From assembly GCF_002237595.1 (NCBI RefSeq), contig NZ_CP022529.1, positions 3,410,001 to 3,474,000 on the forward strand: a stretch of 64,000 nucleotides of DNA, written 5' to 3'. Below are positions 45,257 to 53,604 of the stretch, piece after piece. The stretch is from Labrenzia sp. VG12 (GTDB taxonomy: Bacteria; Pseudomonadota; Alphaproteobacteria; Rhizobiales; Stappiaceae). How positions within the stretch are numbered: the stretch's first letter is position 1; each line of letters begins with the position of its first letter. Both the position numbers and the translations under genes were made by a program. Below the pieces are notes generated by a model, which did no database searches, was not told where the DNA came from, and worked only from the letters and a program-made list of their open reading frames with translations.

Positions 45257-46018
45257 ATGTTCGACATCTTCAGTTCCTACCCGCCGCAGCTGATCGCGTT
45301 TCTGGCAGTTGTCCTTTTCATCGCCGGATGCGTGCGCGGATTTGCGGGCTTTGGAGCCGGCATGATCTTCATGCCGGTGGCGACCAGCGTCATGCTGCCA
45401 TCGACCGCCGCAGCAGCCTTTCTGGTGATTGACGGTATCGTCGCCCTGCCGCTGATCTTCCGCGTGCTGAAACTCTGCGACTGGTCAACCGTGCTGCCGG
45501 CAGTCCTGGGATCCGTGATCTTCGTGCAGGCAGGCGCCTGGCTTCTTGCCAATCTCGATGTGCTGCCGCTGCGCTGGTTCATCTTCGCGATTGTTGCCGG
45601 CCTTCTGGTGCTGCTGATATCCGGCTGGCGGTATCGCAGGAAACCCACCAGACCGGTTTCCTTCGGCGCCGGCGCCCTCGCCGGCATTCTCGGTGGGGTT
45701 TCGCAGGTCTCCGCGCCGCCGATCGTGGCGTTCTGGCTCTCAAGCGCGAAGGAACCGGCCGTGGTCCGGGCGAACCTCATTGTCTTCTTCCCGCTTGCCA
45801 GCCTCGGCACTTTTGTCGCCTATACCCTGAACGGCTTCTTCACCCTTGAGGTTTTCCACCTGCTGTTGATGGCCGTTCCCGTTTATGCCTTGGCGATCTA
45901 TCTTGGGTCTCACGGATTTTCAAAAGCCGACCCGCGCCTGTATCGCAAACTGGCCTATGGACTGATTGCGCTGGCCGCCCTGACCAGCATGCCCGCGCTG
46001 GACCCGTTATTTCGATAG
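45257..46018 (+). CDS. TauE/SafE-family permease
   Basis: A 253-residue membrane protein of the TauE/SafE (TSUP) family with about eight helices. The N-terminal repeat contains AGCVRGFAGFGAGMIFMPVATSVM, and the second repeat FGAGALAGILGGVSQVSAPPIVAFWLSS. Family members export sulfite, sulfoacetate or similar organosulfur anions. The substrate is not shown here and no sulfur gene is nearby. The stop codon region overlaps the convergent MazG/HisE-like gene by 12 bp. Confidence 0.9.
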   Translation: MFDIFSSYPPQLIAFLAVVLFIAGCVRGFAGFGAGMIFMPVATSVMLPSTAAAAFLVIDGIVALPLIFRVLKLCDWSTVLPAVLGSVIFVQAGAWLLANLDVLPLRWFIFAIVAGLLVLLISGWRYRRKPTRPVSFGAGALAGILGGVSQVSAPPIVAFWLSSAKEPAVVRANLIVFFPLASLGTFVAYTLNGFFTLEVFHLLLMAVPVYALAIYLGSHGFSKADPRLYRKLAYGLIALAALTSMPALDPLFR

Positions 46019-46303
46019 CTTCTCTTGCCACTTGGCGCATTTCCGAGCCATCAGCCGGCGGAGTTCTGCTTCAAAGACATCCTTGCTTTCACAAGCCTGA
46101 GCCAAAACGCTCAACGCGACGATTGCCGCGTCGGCAGCCTCCTCACGCACATCTGCGAGATCGTGCATCTTGTATTGGCTTCCGGGCGCTCCTGTCGCCG
46201 AAAGGACTGCCTGCGCCAATTCGCCCGCTTCCTCAGCGAGTTTCAGCGAACGTTCCTGAAGCGTCTTGGGATCATTCTGCGTTAGCTCATAGATGTTGAA
46301 CAC
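46007..46303 (-). CDS. MazG/HisE-like nucleotide pyrophosphohydrolase
   Basis: A small all-alpha NTP pyrophosphatase of about 98 residues with the motif LKLAEEAGELAQAVLSA near 19-35 and DVREEAADAAIVALSVLAQ near 51-69 (EExxE and ExxD, magnesium ligands). It resembles phosphoribosyl-ATP pyrophosphatase HisE but also house-cleaning MazG-like enzymes; no his gene is close. The start is taken as GTG at 46303: the longer frame begins inside the terminator of yebC. The 3' end overlaps the convergent TauE-type gene. Confidence 0.75.
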   Translation of the reverse strand: MFNIYELTQNDPKTLQERSLKLAEEAGELAQAVLSATGAPGSQYKMHDLADVREEAADAAIVALSVLAQACESKDVFEAELRRLMARKCAKWQEKLSK

Positions 46304-46323
46304 AGCGTGGCTAACCTCTCTGC

Positions 46324-46352
46324 CAAAACAAAACCCCGGCAAAGCCGGGGTC
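46324..46352 (-). terminator. Intrinsic terminator after yebC
   Basis: CCCCGGC (46334-46340) pairs with GCCGGGG (46344-46350) with a three-base loop, followed on the minus strand by TTTTGTTTTG. It lies about 25 bases after the yebC stop codon. Confidence 0.88.
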
Positions 46353-46377
46353 TTCAATTCTCAAATCGAGACGATGC

Positions 46378-47124
46378 TCAGGACGCCAGCGCTGCCATCG
46401 TGTCGTCGTCCACGTCGAAATTGGCAAAGACGTTCTGGACGTCGTCGTCGTCTTCGAGCATGTCGATCAGCTTGAACAGGGTCTGCGCCTTTTCAGCGTC
46501 TACAGGCGTCAGGTTCTGCGGCTTCCAGATGATCTTGGTGGAATCCGCCTCGCCAAGCGCATCTTCAAGCGCCTTGGCAACCTCGTTGAGGTCTTCGAAG
46601 GCCGTATAAATGGTGTGACCGTTTTCGTCGGACTGGACGTCTTCGGCACCGGCTTCGATCGCCGCTTCCAGAACGGCATCGGCCTCGCCGGCTTCCGGCT
46701 TGTAGACGATCTCGCCAACCCGGTCGAACATGAAGGAGACCGAGCCGGTCTCGCCCAGGGAGCCGCCACATTTGGTGAAATAGGAGCGGATGTTGGACGC
46801 GGAGCGGTTGCGGTTGTCGGTCAGGGCTTCGACCACGACAGCAACGCCGGCCGGACCGTAACCCTCGTACCGAATTTCCTCGTAGCTCTCCGCGTCACCA
46901 GCCTGGGACTTGTTGATCGCACGCTGGATGTTGTCCTTCGGCATGGACTGGGCCTTGGCGTTCTGGACGGCCAGGCGCAGGCGCGGGTTGGAATCCGGAT
47001 CCGGATCGCCCATTTTCGCGGCGACGGTGATTTCCTTGGACAGTTTGGAGAACATCTTGGAACGGGCCGCATCCTGGCGTCCCTTGCGGTGCATGATGTT
47101 CTTGAATTTTGAATGGCCTGCCAT
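46378..47124 (-). CDS. yebC: YebC/PmpR-family protein
   Basis: The 248-residue product starts MAGHSKFKNIMHRKGRQDAARSK and contains DPDSNPRLRLAVQNAKAQSMPKDNIQRAI and GYGPAGVAVVVEALTDNRNRSASNIR. These are the signatures of the YebC family, which was long described as transcriptional regulators and is now also linked to translation of proline-rich stretches. An ATG at 47124 is used. Neighbours: yebC lies 86 bp after the ymdB-like gene. An upstream ruvC-yebC order seen in many bacteria is kept loosely, since the ruv operon is only 1.3 kb away. Confidence 0.95.
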   Translation of the reverse strand: MAGHSKFKNIMHRKGRQDAARSKMFSKLSKEITVAAKMGDPDPDSNPRLRLAVQNAKAQSMPKDNIQRAINKSQAGDAESYEEIRYEGYGPAGVAVVVEALTDNRNRSASNIRSYFTKCGGSLGETGSVSFMFDRVGEIVYKPEAGEADAVLEAAIEAGAEDVQSDENGHTIYTAFEDLNEVAKALEDALGEADSTKIIWKPQNLTPVDAEKAQTLFKLIDMLEDDDDVQNVFANFDVDDDTMAALAS

Positions 47125-47210
47125 GGCTCTTCTCGGCTCTTTACGGATGATCTCGATGAAAACTGCGCCGCTTATAGGCAAGTTGGCGGCGAAAATCCAG
47201 TTCAGTGAAA

Positions 47211-48056
47211 TTATCGATCGGCAACCGAGCTGCGACTGTTCCAGAAGGACGGCACCACGGGCTCCAGACGCCCGCCGATCCTGAGCGGCGCAATGCGCTC
47301 GGCAAGCCCGGTCCGGTCGTCGGTCTCGATGGCAACGCCGCAGATGGTCGGATCCCCGGAGGCCGGTGTGAAGCGGGCGCCCGGGATCTTGCGCTGGAAC
47401 CTGTTGACCGGCTCTTCCTTTTCCATGCCGAGCACACTGTCATAGGCGCCGCACATGCCGGCATCCGACATGTAGGCCGTGCCGTTTTCCAGGATCTGGT
47501 GATCGGCGGTCGGAACGTGTGTGTGGGTTCCCACAACAAGGGAGACGCGGCCGTCAAGAAAGTGGGCCATCGCCTGTTTTTCGCTGGTCGCTTCGGCATG
47601 CATGTCCACGATGATCGCGTCTGCGACATCGCCAAGCGGACACTCATTGACCGCGCGGTCGATGGCTGCAAATGGATCATCAAGCGCATCCATGAAGACG
47701 CGGCCCATGACGTTGGCGACCATCACCCTGGCACCATTGCGGGCCGTGTAGAGATGCGCGCCCCGGCCCGGCGTTCCAGCCGGATAGTTCAACGGCCGCA
47801 GCAGACGGTCCTGACGTTCGATGTAGACAAGCGTATCGCGCTGATCCCAGACATGGTTGCCCGTCGTCACAACATCGGCCCCGGCATCCAGAACATCCTG
47901 GAGAATGGCCTCGGTAATTCCAAACCCTGCAGCAGAGTTCTCGCCGTTGACGATCACGAAATCGAGCTGGTTGTCCTCCACCAGCTGCGGCAATTCCTCA
48001 ATGGCGGCGGTCCGGCCGACGCGGCCAACAAGATCGCCCAGAAACAAGATACGCAT
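47211..48056 (-). CDS. YmdB-type metallophosphoesterase (TIGR00282 family)
   Basis: A 281-residue calcineurin-like phosphoesterase of the YmdB family, which includes cyclic-nucleotide phosphodiesterases of Bacillus and Deinococcus. Metal-binding motifs are at RILFLGDLVGRVGR (Asp8), VNGENSAAGFG (Asn-Gly-Glu-Asn), GNHVWDQ, VDMHAEATSEKQAM and VVGTHTHVPTAD. The substrate in this organism is not known. It follows the 5-FCL gene by 14 bp and is probably in one transcript with it. Confidence 0.92.
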   Translation of the reverse strand: MRILFLGDLVGRVGRTAAIEELPQLVEDNQLDFVIVNGENSAAGFGITEAILQDVLDAGADVVTTGNHVWDQRDTLVYIERQDRLLRPLNYPAGTPGRGAHLYTARNGARVMVANVMGRVFMDALDDPFAAIDRAVNECPLGDVADAIIVDMHAEATSEKQAMAHFLDGRVSLVVGTHTHVPTADHQILENGTAYMSDAGMCGAYDSVLGMEKEEPVNRFQRKIPGARFTPASGDPTICGVAIETDDRTGLAERIAPLRIGGRLEPVVPSFWNSRSSVADR

Positions 48057-48070
48057 AAGTCCTCGCTGGA

Positions 48071-48649
48071 TCAGCCGAAGGCACGATAGCCGTCTTCGGT
48101 CAGGATTCCATCCAAGGGCTTGTCATGCGCTTCCACGGGCACGCGGTCAACCTCCTGAAGCGCAAAGGCAAGGCCGATGCGCAAAAGCGGCCCGTTTTTT
48201 TCAAGGCCGGCAATGGCATTGTCGTAAAACGCACGGCCGTAGCCGATGCGATTGCCCTCTTCGTCGAACCCGGCAAGCGGCATCAACAGGACATCCGGGC
48301 GCAACTCTTCCGCCGACGGTCCCGGTTCCATGCAGCCAAAACCGGCCGGCACCAGCTCGGTGTCCCGGTCCAGATGGCGAAAGATCAGGGACGGACCGAC
48401 CATGACCGGCAGACAGAGCCTGTGTCCCAGTTGCCGCAACCGGTCGAGCAACGGCCGGGCGTCGATCTCGTCCCGGATTGGCCAGAAGCCGGAGACAATC
48501 GCGCCCGCCGGCAATGGCAATGCGCCGGCGTGATCGACCAGCATCAGACTGCGTTCGATCCGGTCTGTGACGGCCATAGCAGTCCGTCGTGCCAGCACCT
48601 CCTTACGCAGGGCGGCTTTTTCGTCGGCTGGAGAAAGAAGGTCGGTCAT
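48071..48649 (-). CDS. 5-formyltetrahydrofolate cyclo-ligase
   Basis: The 192-residue enzyme uses ATP to turn 5-formyltetrahydrofolate into 5,10-methenyltetrahydrofolate. Landmarks are KAALRKEVLARRTAM at the N-terminus (ATP/substrate lysine and arginine), GFWPIRDEIDARPLL, and the phosphate-binding GFDEEGNRIGYGRAFYDNAI near 130-149. It lies between the 6S RNA and the YmdB-like gene. The zapA/6S RNA/5-FCL order is a widely kept bacterial arrangement. Confidence 0.95.
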   Translation of the reverse strand: MTDLLSPADEKAALRKEVLARRTAMAVTDRIERSLMLVDHAGALPLPAGAIVSGFWPIRDEIDARPLLDRLRQLGHRLCLPVMVGPSLIFRHLDRDTELVPAGFGCMEPGPSAEELRPDVLLMPLAGFDEEGNRIGYGRAFYDNAIAGLEKNGPLLRIGLAFALQEVDRVPVEAHDKPLDGILTEDGYRAFG

Positions 48650-48697
48650 GGGCCCTCGGACTGGTTGCTGCGATCGGCCCGCATCCCGAACAAGGGA

Positions 48698-48857
48698 ACG
48701 CGCGGCCGCCCGACCGTTGGATCTGCAATCCCGGAGAACCTACAATGTAGGTGGGCGCCGTATGCAACGGACCACGGCCCAGCGCAGGGACAGCTCCCGA
48801 AGGAATGCGTAAGGCCCCGGGGATAATGTTCCTGACGTATCGGGCAGCCGCAAGTAC
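48698..48857 (-). ncRNA. ssrS: 6S RNA (SsrS)
   Basis: 6S RNA binds the housekeeping RNA polymerase and mimics an open promoter. The closing stem is visible: GCGGCTGCCCGA (minus strand from 48851 to 48840) pairs with TCGGGCGGCCGC (48713-48702), eleven pairs plus one G-U. Between them the 3' half contains GGCGCCCACCTACAT and GTAGGTTC, like alphaproteobacterial 6S sequences as I recall, and GGAGCTGTCCCTGC. It sits between zapA and the 5-FCL gene, the usual place. A -10 like TTATAT lies just upstream at 48860-48865. End points are estimates. Confidence 0.82.
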
Positions 48858-48944
48858 CGCATATAATCCGGCCCCGGTGCAATTACCAGAGCGTCACGAA
48901 TTTCATCACAAACGAAATGAAAAGAAGCTGACGGACGAGCTCGT

Positions 48945-49325
48945 TCAGGAGATGTCGGACGACTTGAGGCTCTTGGACAGGCTGTCGGCCAGACTTTCGA
49001 TGCGGGCCGCCGCCGTGTTCACGGCCCTCGACAGCTCTTCCTCGTTCTGGCTCATGTCGTCCAGAGCGGCAACCTGCCGCTTCTTGGCGTCTGCCAGTTC
49101 TTCCTGAAGGGCTGCAACCTGCCGCTCCAGCTCGGAAACCTGATCCGTGGCCATGATACCGGCCATCACGGTCAGGCGCTGGTCGCCGATCTCGCCGAAG
49201 GCGCCGCGAAGCTCGTTGATCCAGCCGTCAAACCGTGCCGCCAGCCCCTGCAGGCGCTCTTCTTCGCCGTCGTCGCAGGCCATGCGGAAAGACTTGCCGT
49301 TGATCGTGACCGTGATTTGCGCCAT
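48945..49325 (-). CDS. zapA: Cell division protein ZapA
   Basis: ZapA binds and cross-links FtsZ at the division ring. The 126-residue protein starts MAQITVTINGKSFRMACDDGEEERLQGLAARFDGWINELR, the globular FtsZ-binding part, and continues as coiled coil (about 60-115). It lies 6 bp after a DUF4164-like gene and upstream of 6S RNA. Confidence 0.93.
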   Translation of the reverse strand: MAQITVTINGKSFRMACDDGEEERLQGLAARFDGWINELRGAFGEIGDQRLTVMAGIMATDQVSELERQVAALQEELADAKKRQVAALDDMSQNEEELSRAVNTAAARIESLADSLSKSLKSSDIS

Positions 49326-49331
49326 CAGCCG

Positions 49332-49628
49332 TCAGCCCCCATGCGCATCCAGGACGCTGCGGATGGTTTCCATCGCAGAGACCAGCCGGCGGGAGACGTC
49401 CTTGTTGGCTTCTTCCAGACGGGACGCCCGGGCTTCGCTTTCATCAAGGGAGGCGGCAAGTTGAGATCGATCCTCGCCCAGCCGTTGCAGATCATCCTGC
49501 AGGGCATTCAGCGACCGGTCGGCATCCATCCGGCGCTGGACAGCGGTTTCCAGATGACCGACGGCCTGGTCCAGGCGCCTGACCGCGTCAGCGAGGCTGG
49601 TTTTTTCCATGCAGTCCACTTCCGCCAT
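49332..49628 (-). CDS. DUF4164-like coiled-coil protein beside zapA
   Basis: A small protein of 98 residues that is nearly all heptad repeats (about 10-90, DAVRRLDQAVGHLETAVQRR and DLQRLGEDRSQLAASLDESEARASRLEE). It matches the size and place of the DUF4164 family found beside zapA in rhizobia, as far as I recall. Its function is unknown, though ZapB-like support of the Z ring is a reasonable guess. A second possible start ATG is at 49610. It is followed by zapA after 3 bp. Confidence 0.78.
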   Translation of the reverse strand: MAEVDCMEKTSLADAVRRLDQAVGHLETAVQRRMDADRSLNALQDDLQRLGEDRSQLAASLDESEARASRLEEANKDVSRRLVSAMETIRSVLDAHGG

Positions 49629-49918
49629 TAATTACGTTGTCCCAAGTGTTTTTGCGGCGGTCCGCCCGGTCCTTTCAAGCATCAGACTGGAGATTTAACG
49701 CTTCCGCCCCGGCATGACTGCCCAAAAAGCGTGCAAATCGTGCGTCGTTCCACAACGCAAGTCCATTGGCGAAAAAGCAAATCTTTATCAGGGCCTCGAG
49801 CTTAGGCACCGCATCTTCTCCCAGTCAATGCCGCCATTGGCAGAATCCTCAACTCTATAACGCCCGGGATGAAAATTTATTCCCCAAACCGCCACGCGGA
49901 GTCGTGCGACCTGTTTTA

Positions 49919-49946
49919 TTGACTCAGGTGCGGTTCCTGATATTTG
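49919..49946 (+). promoter_or_regulatory. Possible tkt promoter in the 430-bp zapA-side/tkt gap
   Basis: The divergent gap 49629-50060 holds no ORF with coding character. TTGACT (49919-49924) and TATTTG (49941-49946) are 16 bases apart and would place a start about 100 bases before tkt. Nothing else in the gap is recognisable. Confidence 0.4.
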
Positions 49947-50060
49947 TCTGGCGCCTGATCGAAATTGACGATAGTTAACTTTTGAGCAACGTACCTCAAA
50001 TCTGCCTTGCCGAGCGCTCTGCTCAGTGTAAGGGGCTCCAAAGCAAGCAACGGGAAGAAG

Positions 50061-52049
50061 ATGACCGATCTTGAGAAACACCAGCGCATGGCAAACGCGA
50101 TCCGCTTTCTTGCCATCGATGCCGTGGAACAGGCCAAATCCGGTCACCCCGGACTGCCGATGGGCGCTGCGGATATCGCAACCGTGCTGTTCACCGAATT
50201 CCTGAAATTCGACCCGACGGCTCCGAACTGGTCCGACCGCGACCGCTTTGTCCTGTCCGCCGGTCACGGCTCCATGCTGCTTTACAGCCTGCTTTACCTG
50301 CTGGGTTACGAAGACTTCTCGCTCGACGAAATCAAGAATTTCCGCCAGCTCGGTGCCCGCACCGCCGGTCACCCTGAATTCGGCCACGGCGCCGGCATCG
50401 AAACCACGACCGGCCCTCTCGGCCAGGGCCTCGGCAATGCCGTCGGCATGGCCATCGCAGAACGGCTGCAGGCAGACCGCTTTGGCGCCGATCTGGTGGA
50501 TCACTACACCTATGTGCTGGCCGGCGACGGCTGCCTCATGGAAGGCATCAGCCAGGAAGCCCTGTCTCTGGCGGGTCACCTGAAGCTGAACAAGCTCATC
50601 GTCATCTGGGACGACAACGGCATTTCCATCGACGGCAAGGTCGACATCACCGACTCCACCGACCAGCAGGCACGCTTTGCCGCTTCGGGCTGGAACACGC
50701 TCAGTGTCGACGGCCATGATCCGGACGCGATTGCCGCCGTCATCCGCCAGGCCCAGGCCAGCGACCGTCCGACTTTGATCGCGGCCAAGACCACGATTGG
50801 CTTCGGCGCGCCGACCAAGGCCGGCACCGCCAAGGTCCATGGGGCGCCGCTTGGCGCAGAGGAAATCGCCGGCACCCGCGAAGCCCTCAACTGGCCGCAT
50901 GAGCCGTTCGAAGTTCCGAGCGACATTCTCGATGCCTGGCGCATCGCGGGCCTGCGCTCTGCCCAGGCACACAAGGACTGGCAGAAACGCTTCGCCGAAG
51001 CCGACGCCGAAAAGCGGGCCGAGTTCGAGCGCCGCAACCGCGGCGATCTTCCGGCAGGCTACGAAGCGGCCATGCTTGACTACAAGAAGAAGCTCGCTGA
51101 AGACCAGCCGACCATGGCGACCCGCAAGGCGTCCGAGGCCGTGCTGGGCGTGATCAACGAAGTGGTTCCGGAAACCATTGGTGGCTCAGCTGACCTAACC
51201 GGGTCCAACAACACCAAGACGGCACAGACCGCTCCGATCACGCCGGACGATTTCTCCGGCCGCTACATCCATTATGGCATTCGCGAACACGGCATGGCCG
51301 CTGCCATGAACGGTATCGCGCTGCATGGCGGTCTTGTCCCCTATTCCGGCGGCTTCCTGATCTTCTCCGACTATTGCCGGCCGTCGATCCGCCTTGCGGC
51401 CCTGATGGGACAGCGCGTCATTCATGTCATGACCCATGATTCCATCGGTCTCGGCGAAGACGGACCGACGCACCAGCCGGTCGAGCATTTCGCCGCCCTG
51501 CGCGCGATCCCGAACCTCAACTTCTTCCGCCCGGCCGATATCACCGAGACCCTCGAGTGCTGGCAGTTGTCGCTGGAAAACCGGGACGGTCCGTCGGTCC
51601 TGGCCCTGACCCGCCAGAACCTGCCGTCCCTGCGCAAGACCTACGAGGACGACAATCTGTGCGCCAAGGGCGCCTACGTGCTGATCGACAGCGACGACGA
51701 CGCAGCCGTCACCATCTTCGCCTCCGGTTCGGAAGTCGAAATCGCGGTGGACGCACACAAGGAACTGACGGAAGCCGGCGTGAACGCCCGCGTCGTCTCG
51801 GTCCCGTCCTTCGAGCTCTTCGAGGCCCAGTCCGACGACTACAAGGCGGCCGTTATCGGCACCAGCCCGGTCAAGATTGCCATTGAAGCCGGCATTCGCA
51901 TGGGCTGGGACCGCTTCATCGGCAATGACGGCGCCTTTGTCGGCATGACCGGATTTGGCGCCAGCGCGCCCTATAAAGCGCTCTACGAGCATTTCGGCAT
52001 CACGAAGGATGCGGTTGTCGCCGCAGCCAAGGAAAAGCTCGCTTCTTAA
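50061..52049 (+). CDS. tkt: Transketolase
   Basis: Transketolase moves two-carbon units between sugar phosphates in the pentose phosphate and Calvin pathways. The 662-residue enzyme has the TPP-binding N-terminal domain (GHPGLPMGAAD, SAGHGSMLLYSLLYLLG, the GDGCLMEGISQEA motif and DDNGISIDG). It then has the central pyrimidine-binding domain (GIREHGMAAAMNGIALHGG, THDSIGLGEDGPTHQPVEH) and the C-terminal domain. The ATG at 50061 with GGGAAG upstream is the likely start. It opens a plus-strand carbon-metabolism block: tkt, gap, pgk, fba. Confidence 0.98.
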   Translation: MTDLEKHQRMANAIRFLAIDAVEQAKSGHPGLPMGAADIATVLFTEFLKFDPTAPNWSDRDRFVLSAGHGSMLLYSLLYLLGYEDFSLDEIKNFRQLGARTAGHPEFGHGAGIETTTGPLGQGLGNAVGMAIAERLQADRFGADLVDHYTYVLAGDGCLMEGISQEALSLAGHLKLNKLIVIWDDNGISIDGKVDITDSTDQQARFAASGWNTLSVDGHDPDAIAAVIRQAQASDRPTLIAAKTTIGFGAPTKAGTAKVHGAPLGAEEIAGTREALNWPHEPFEVPSDILDAWRIAGLRSAQAHKDWQKRFAEADAEKRAEFERRNRGDLPAGYEAAMLDYKKKLAEDQPTMATRKASEAVLGVINEVVPETIGGSADLTGSNNTKTAQTAPITPDDFSGRYIHYGIREHGMAAAMNGIALHGGLVPYSGGFLIFSDYCRPSIRLAALMGQRVIHVMTHDSIGLGEDGPTHQPVEHFAALRAIPNLNFFRPADITETLECWQLSLENRDGPSVLALTRQNLPSLRKTYEDDNLCAKGAYVLIDSDDDAAVTIFASGSEVEIAVDAHKELTEAGVNARVVSVPSFELFEAQSDDYKAAVIGTSPVKIAIEAGIRMGWDRFIGNDGAFVGMTGFGASAPYKALYEHFGITKDAVVAAAKEKLAS

Positions 52050-52061
52050 TCGAAATCAATT

Positions 52062-52094
52062 CCCGGCGACATAATTTCCTCCTATGTTGCCGGG
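52062..52094 (+). terminator. Hairpin after tkt
   Basis: CCCGGCGACATA (52062-52073) pairs with TATGTTGCCGGG (52083-52094), twelve pairs with one G-T, but is followed by CCTTCG rather than a T run. It lies 12 bases after the tkt stop, so it may act as terminator or RNA-end stabiliser. Confidence 0.5.
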
Positions 52095-52141
52095 CCTTCG
52101 CGCACGTGATGTGCTGTTTCAGTGACCACTCTATGTGGCTT

Positions 52142-52155
52142 TTAAACCGGTTTAA
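52142..52155. promoter_or_regulatory. Palindromic operator-like site upstream of gap
   Basis: TTAAACCGGTTTAA is a perfect 14-base palindrome with a central CCGG, the shape of LacI-family operators. It lies 38 bases before the gap start codon, so it probably overlaps the promoter or early leader. A related site is found upstream of fba (55910-55923). Confidence 0.6.
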
Positions 52156-52193
52156 GACCCGACCAGGCAGACCGGAGACTGCGGGAGTTGATT

Positions 52194-53204
52194 ATGGTAA
52201 CCAAGGTAGCAATCAACGGATTTGGACGCATCGGCCGCAATGTGTTGCGCGCCTTCGTCGAATCCGGCCGTACCGACATTGAAGTCGTTGCGATCAACGA
52301 TCTCGGCCCGGTAGAAACCAACGCGCATCTGCTGCGCTATGACAGCGTTCACGGCCGGTTCCCGGCTGAGGTTGCCGTTGACGGCGATACTATCTCCGTG
52401 GGTGGCGGCAAACCGATCAAGGTCACCGCCGTTCGAGATCCGAAAGAATTGCCCTGGGGCGAGCTAGGTGTGGAAATCGCGATGGAATGCACCGGCATCT
52501 TCAATTCCAAGGAAAAGGCAGCCGCCCACCTGGAGGCCGGCGCCAAGCGCGTGCTCGTTTCCGCACCGGCTTCCGGTGCCGACAAGACCATCGTCTTCGG
52601 CGTTAACACCGATGCTCTGACCGCGGATGACCTGGTTGTTTCAAATGCGTCCTGCACCACCAACTGCCTGGCACCGGTCGCCTATGTCCTCAATGAAGCC
52701 ATCGGCATCGAAAAGGGCTTCATGACAACGATCCATTCCTACACCGGCGACCAGCCGACCCTGGACACGCTGCACAAGGATCTTTACCGCGCCCGTGCCG
52801 CAGCCATGTCCATGATCCCGACCTCCACCGGAGCCGCCAAGGCCGTCGGCCTTGTTCTGCCCGAACTCAACGGCAAGCTCGACGGTGTCGCGATCCGCGT
52901 TCCGACGCCGAACGTTTCCGTGGTCGATTTCAACTTCATCGCCAAGCGCGAGACGACCGTTGAAGAGATCAACGACGCGATCCGGGCCGCTGCCAACGGC
53001 AAACTGAACGGCATTCTGGGCTTCACCGACGACAAGCTTGTGTCGATGGACTTCAACCATGACAGCCATTCGTCTGTTTTCCACTGCGACCAGACCAAGG
53101 TCATGGACGGCACCTTCGTGCGTGTTCTGACCTGGTACGACAACGAGTGGGGCTTCTCCAACCGCATGGCCGACACCGCCATTGCCATGGCGAAGCTGAT
53201 CTGA
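52194..53204 (+). CDS. gap: Type I glyceraldehyde-3-phosphate dehydrogenase
   Basis: GAPDH interconverts glyceraldehyde-3-phosphate and 1,3-bisphosphoglycerate. The 336-residue enzyme has the NAD fold AINGFGRIGRNVLRAF at the N-terminus and the catalytic Cys near 154 in SNASCTTNCLAPVAYV. The partner His lies in TTIHSYTGDQPTLD, and WYDNEWGFSNRM is near the end. The ATG at 52194 has GGGAG six bases ahead. A perfect palindromic site lies between tkt and gap. The gene is followed by a strong terminator, so it is probably transcribed on its own. Confidence 0.98.
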   Translation: MVTKVAINGFGRIGRNVLRAFVESGRTDIEVVAINDLGPVETNAHLLRYDSVHGRFPAEVAVDGDTISVGGGKPIKVTAVRDPKELPWGELGVEIAMECTGIFNSKEKAAAHLEAGAKRVLVSAPASGADKTIVFGVNTDALTADDLVVSNASCTTNCLAPVAYVLNEAIGIEKGFMTTIHSYTGDQPTLDTLHKDLYRARAAAMSMIPTSTGAAKAVGLVLPELNGKLDGVAIRVPTPNVSVVDFNFIAKRETTVEEINDAIRAAANGKLNGILGFTDDKLVSMDFNHDSHSSVFHCDQTKVMDGTFVRVLTWYDNEWGFSNRMADTAIAMAKLI

Positions 53205-53215
53205 TCAACGACTGG

Positions 53216-53250
53216 AAAGGTGCCGGACACCCTCCGGCACCTTTCACACT
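53216..53250 (+). terminator. Intrinsic terminator after gap
   Basis: AAAGGTGCCGG (53216-53226) pairs perfectly with CCGGCACCTTT (53234-53244), loop of seven bases. It starts 12 bases after the gap stop codon. The U tract is provided mainly by the stem end CTTTC. Confidence 0.8.
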
Positions 53251-53367
53251 CACTTGGACAGACCGCATGGACGGGCGGCTGCCGCAAACCGGGCTCGATT
53301 TTCCTTTCAGGCGCGCGTCGGGTAGACTTGACTTACGCAGGTAGAGTTCAAGTCTGGAGACACCGCC

Positions 53368-53574
53368 ATGACCGCACTCCTGGTCATCCTCGGTTCGTTA
53401 TTTGCAGTCGGCTGCCTTGTGGGCCTTCTTTTCTACAGGGCTGATCTTTCCAGGGAGGAACAACGCATCCCGTCGGACCAGGATTGGGCGCCCGAATTGG
53501 AGCCGTCCGATTCCGCGCATACCATCCTCCACGACGCTCCTGGCGTGCGCCCCCCTTCTGCAAAAGATCCGTAG
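53368..53574 (+). CDS. Small single-span membrane protein (unknown)
   Basis: A 68-residue ORF with one N-terminal hydrophobic segment (TALLVILGSLFAVGCLVGLLFY, about 2-23) and a polar, acidic/proline-rich tail (DWAPELEPSDSAH and PGVRPPSAKDP). ATG at 53368 is the first start, but no clear ribosome binding site is visible. It is not recognised. The segment lies between the gap terminator and the lysE-type gene and is coherent with the strand of its neighbours. Confidence 0.5.
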   Translation: MTALLVILGSLFAVGCLVGLLFYRADLSREEQRIPSDQDWAPELEPSDSAHTILHDAPGVRPPSAKDP

Positions 53575-53604
53575 CCACCGTTTTCAGCAACTTCCGGAGA
53601 CCCC

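Noticed and set aside
46304..46357. Longer N-terminus for the MazG/HisE-like protein from TTG at 46357
   Set aside because: This stretch is the terminator hairpin of yebC, and the residues encoded there are not family-like.
49788..50972. 394-codon minus-strand ORF opposite tkt
   Set aside because: Antisense of the transketolase gene and the promoter gap; no independent support.
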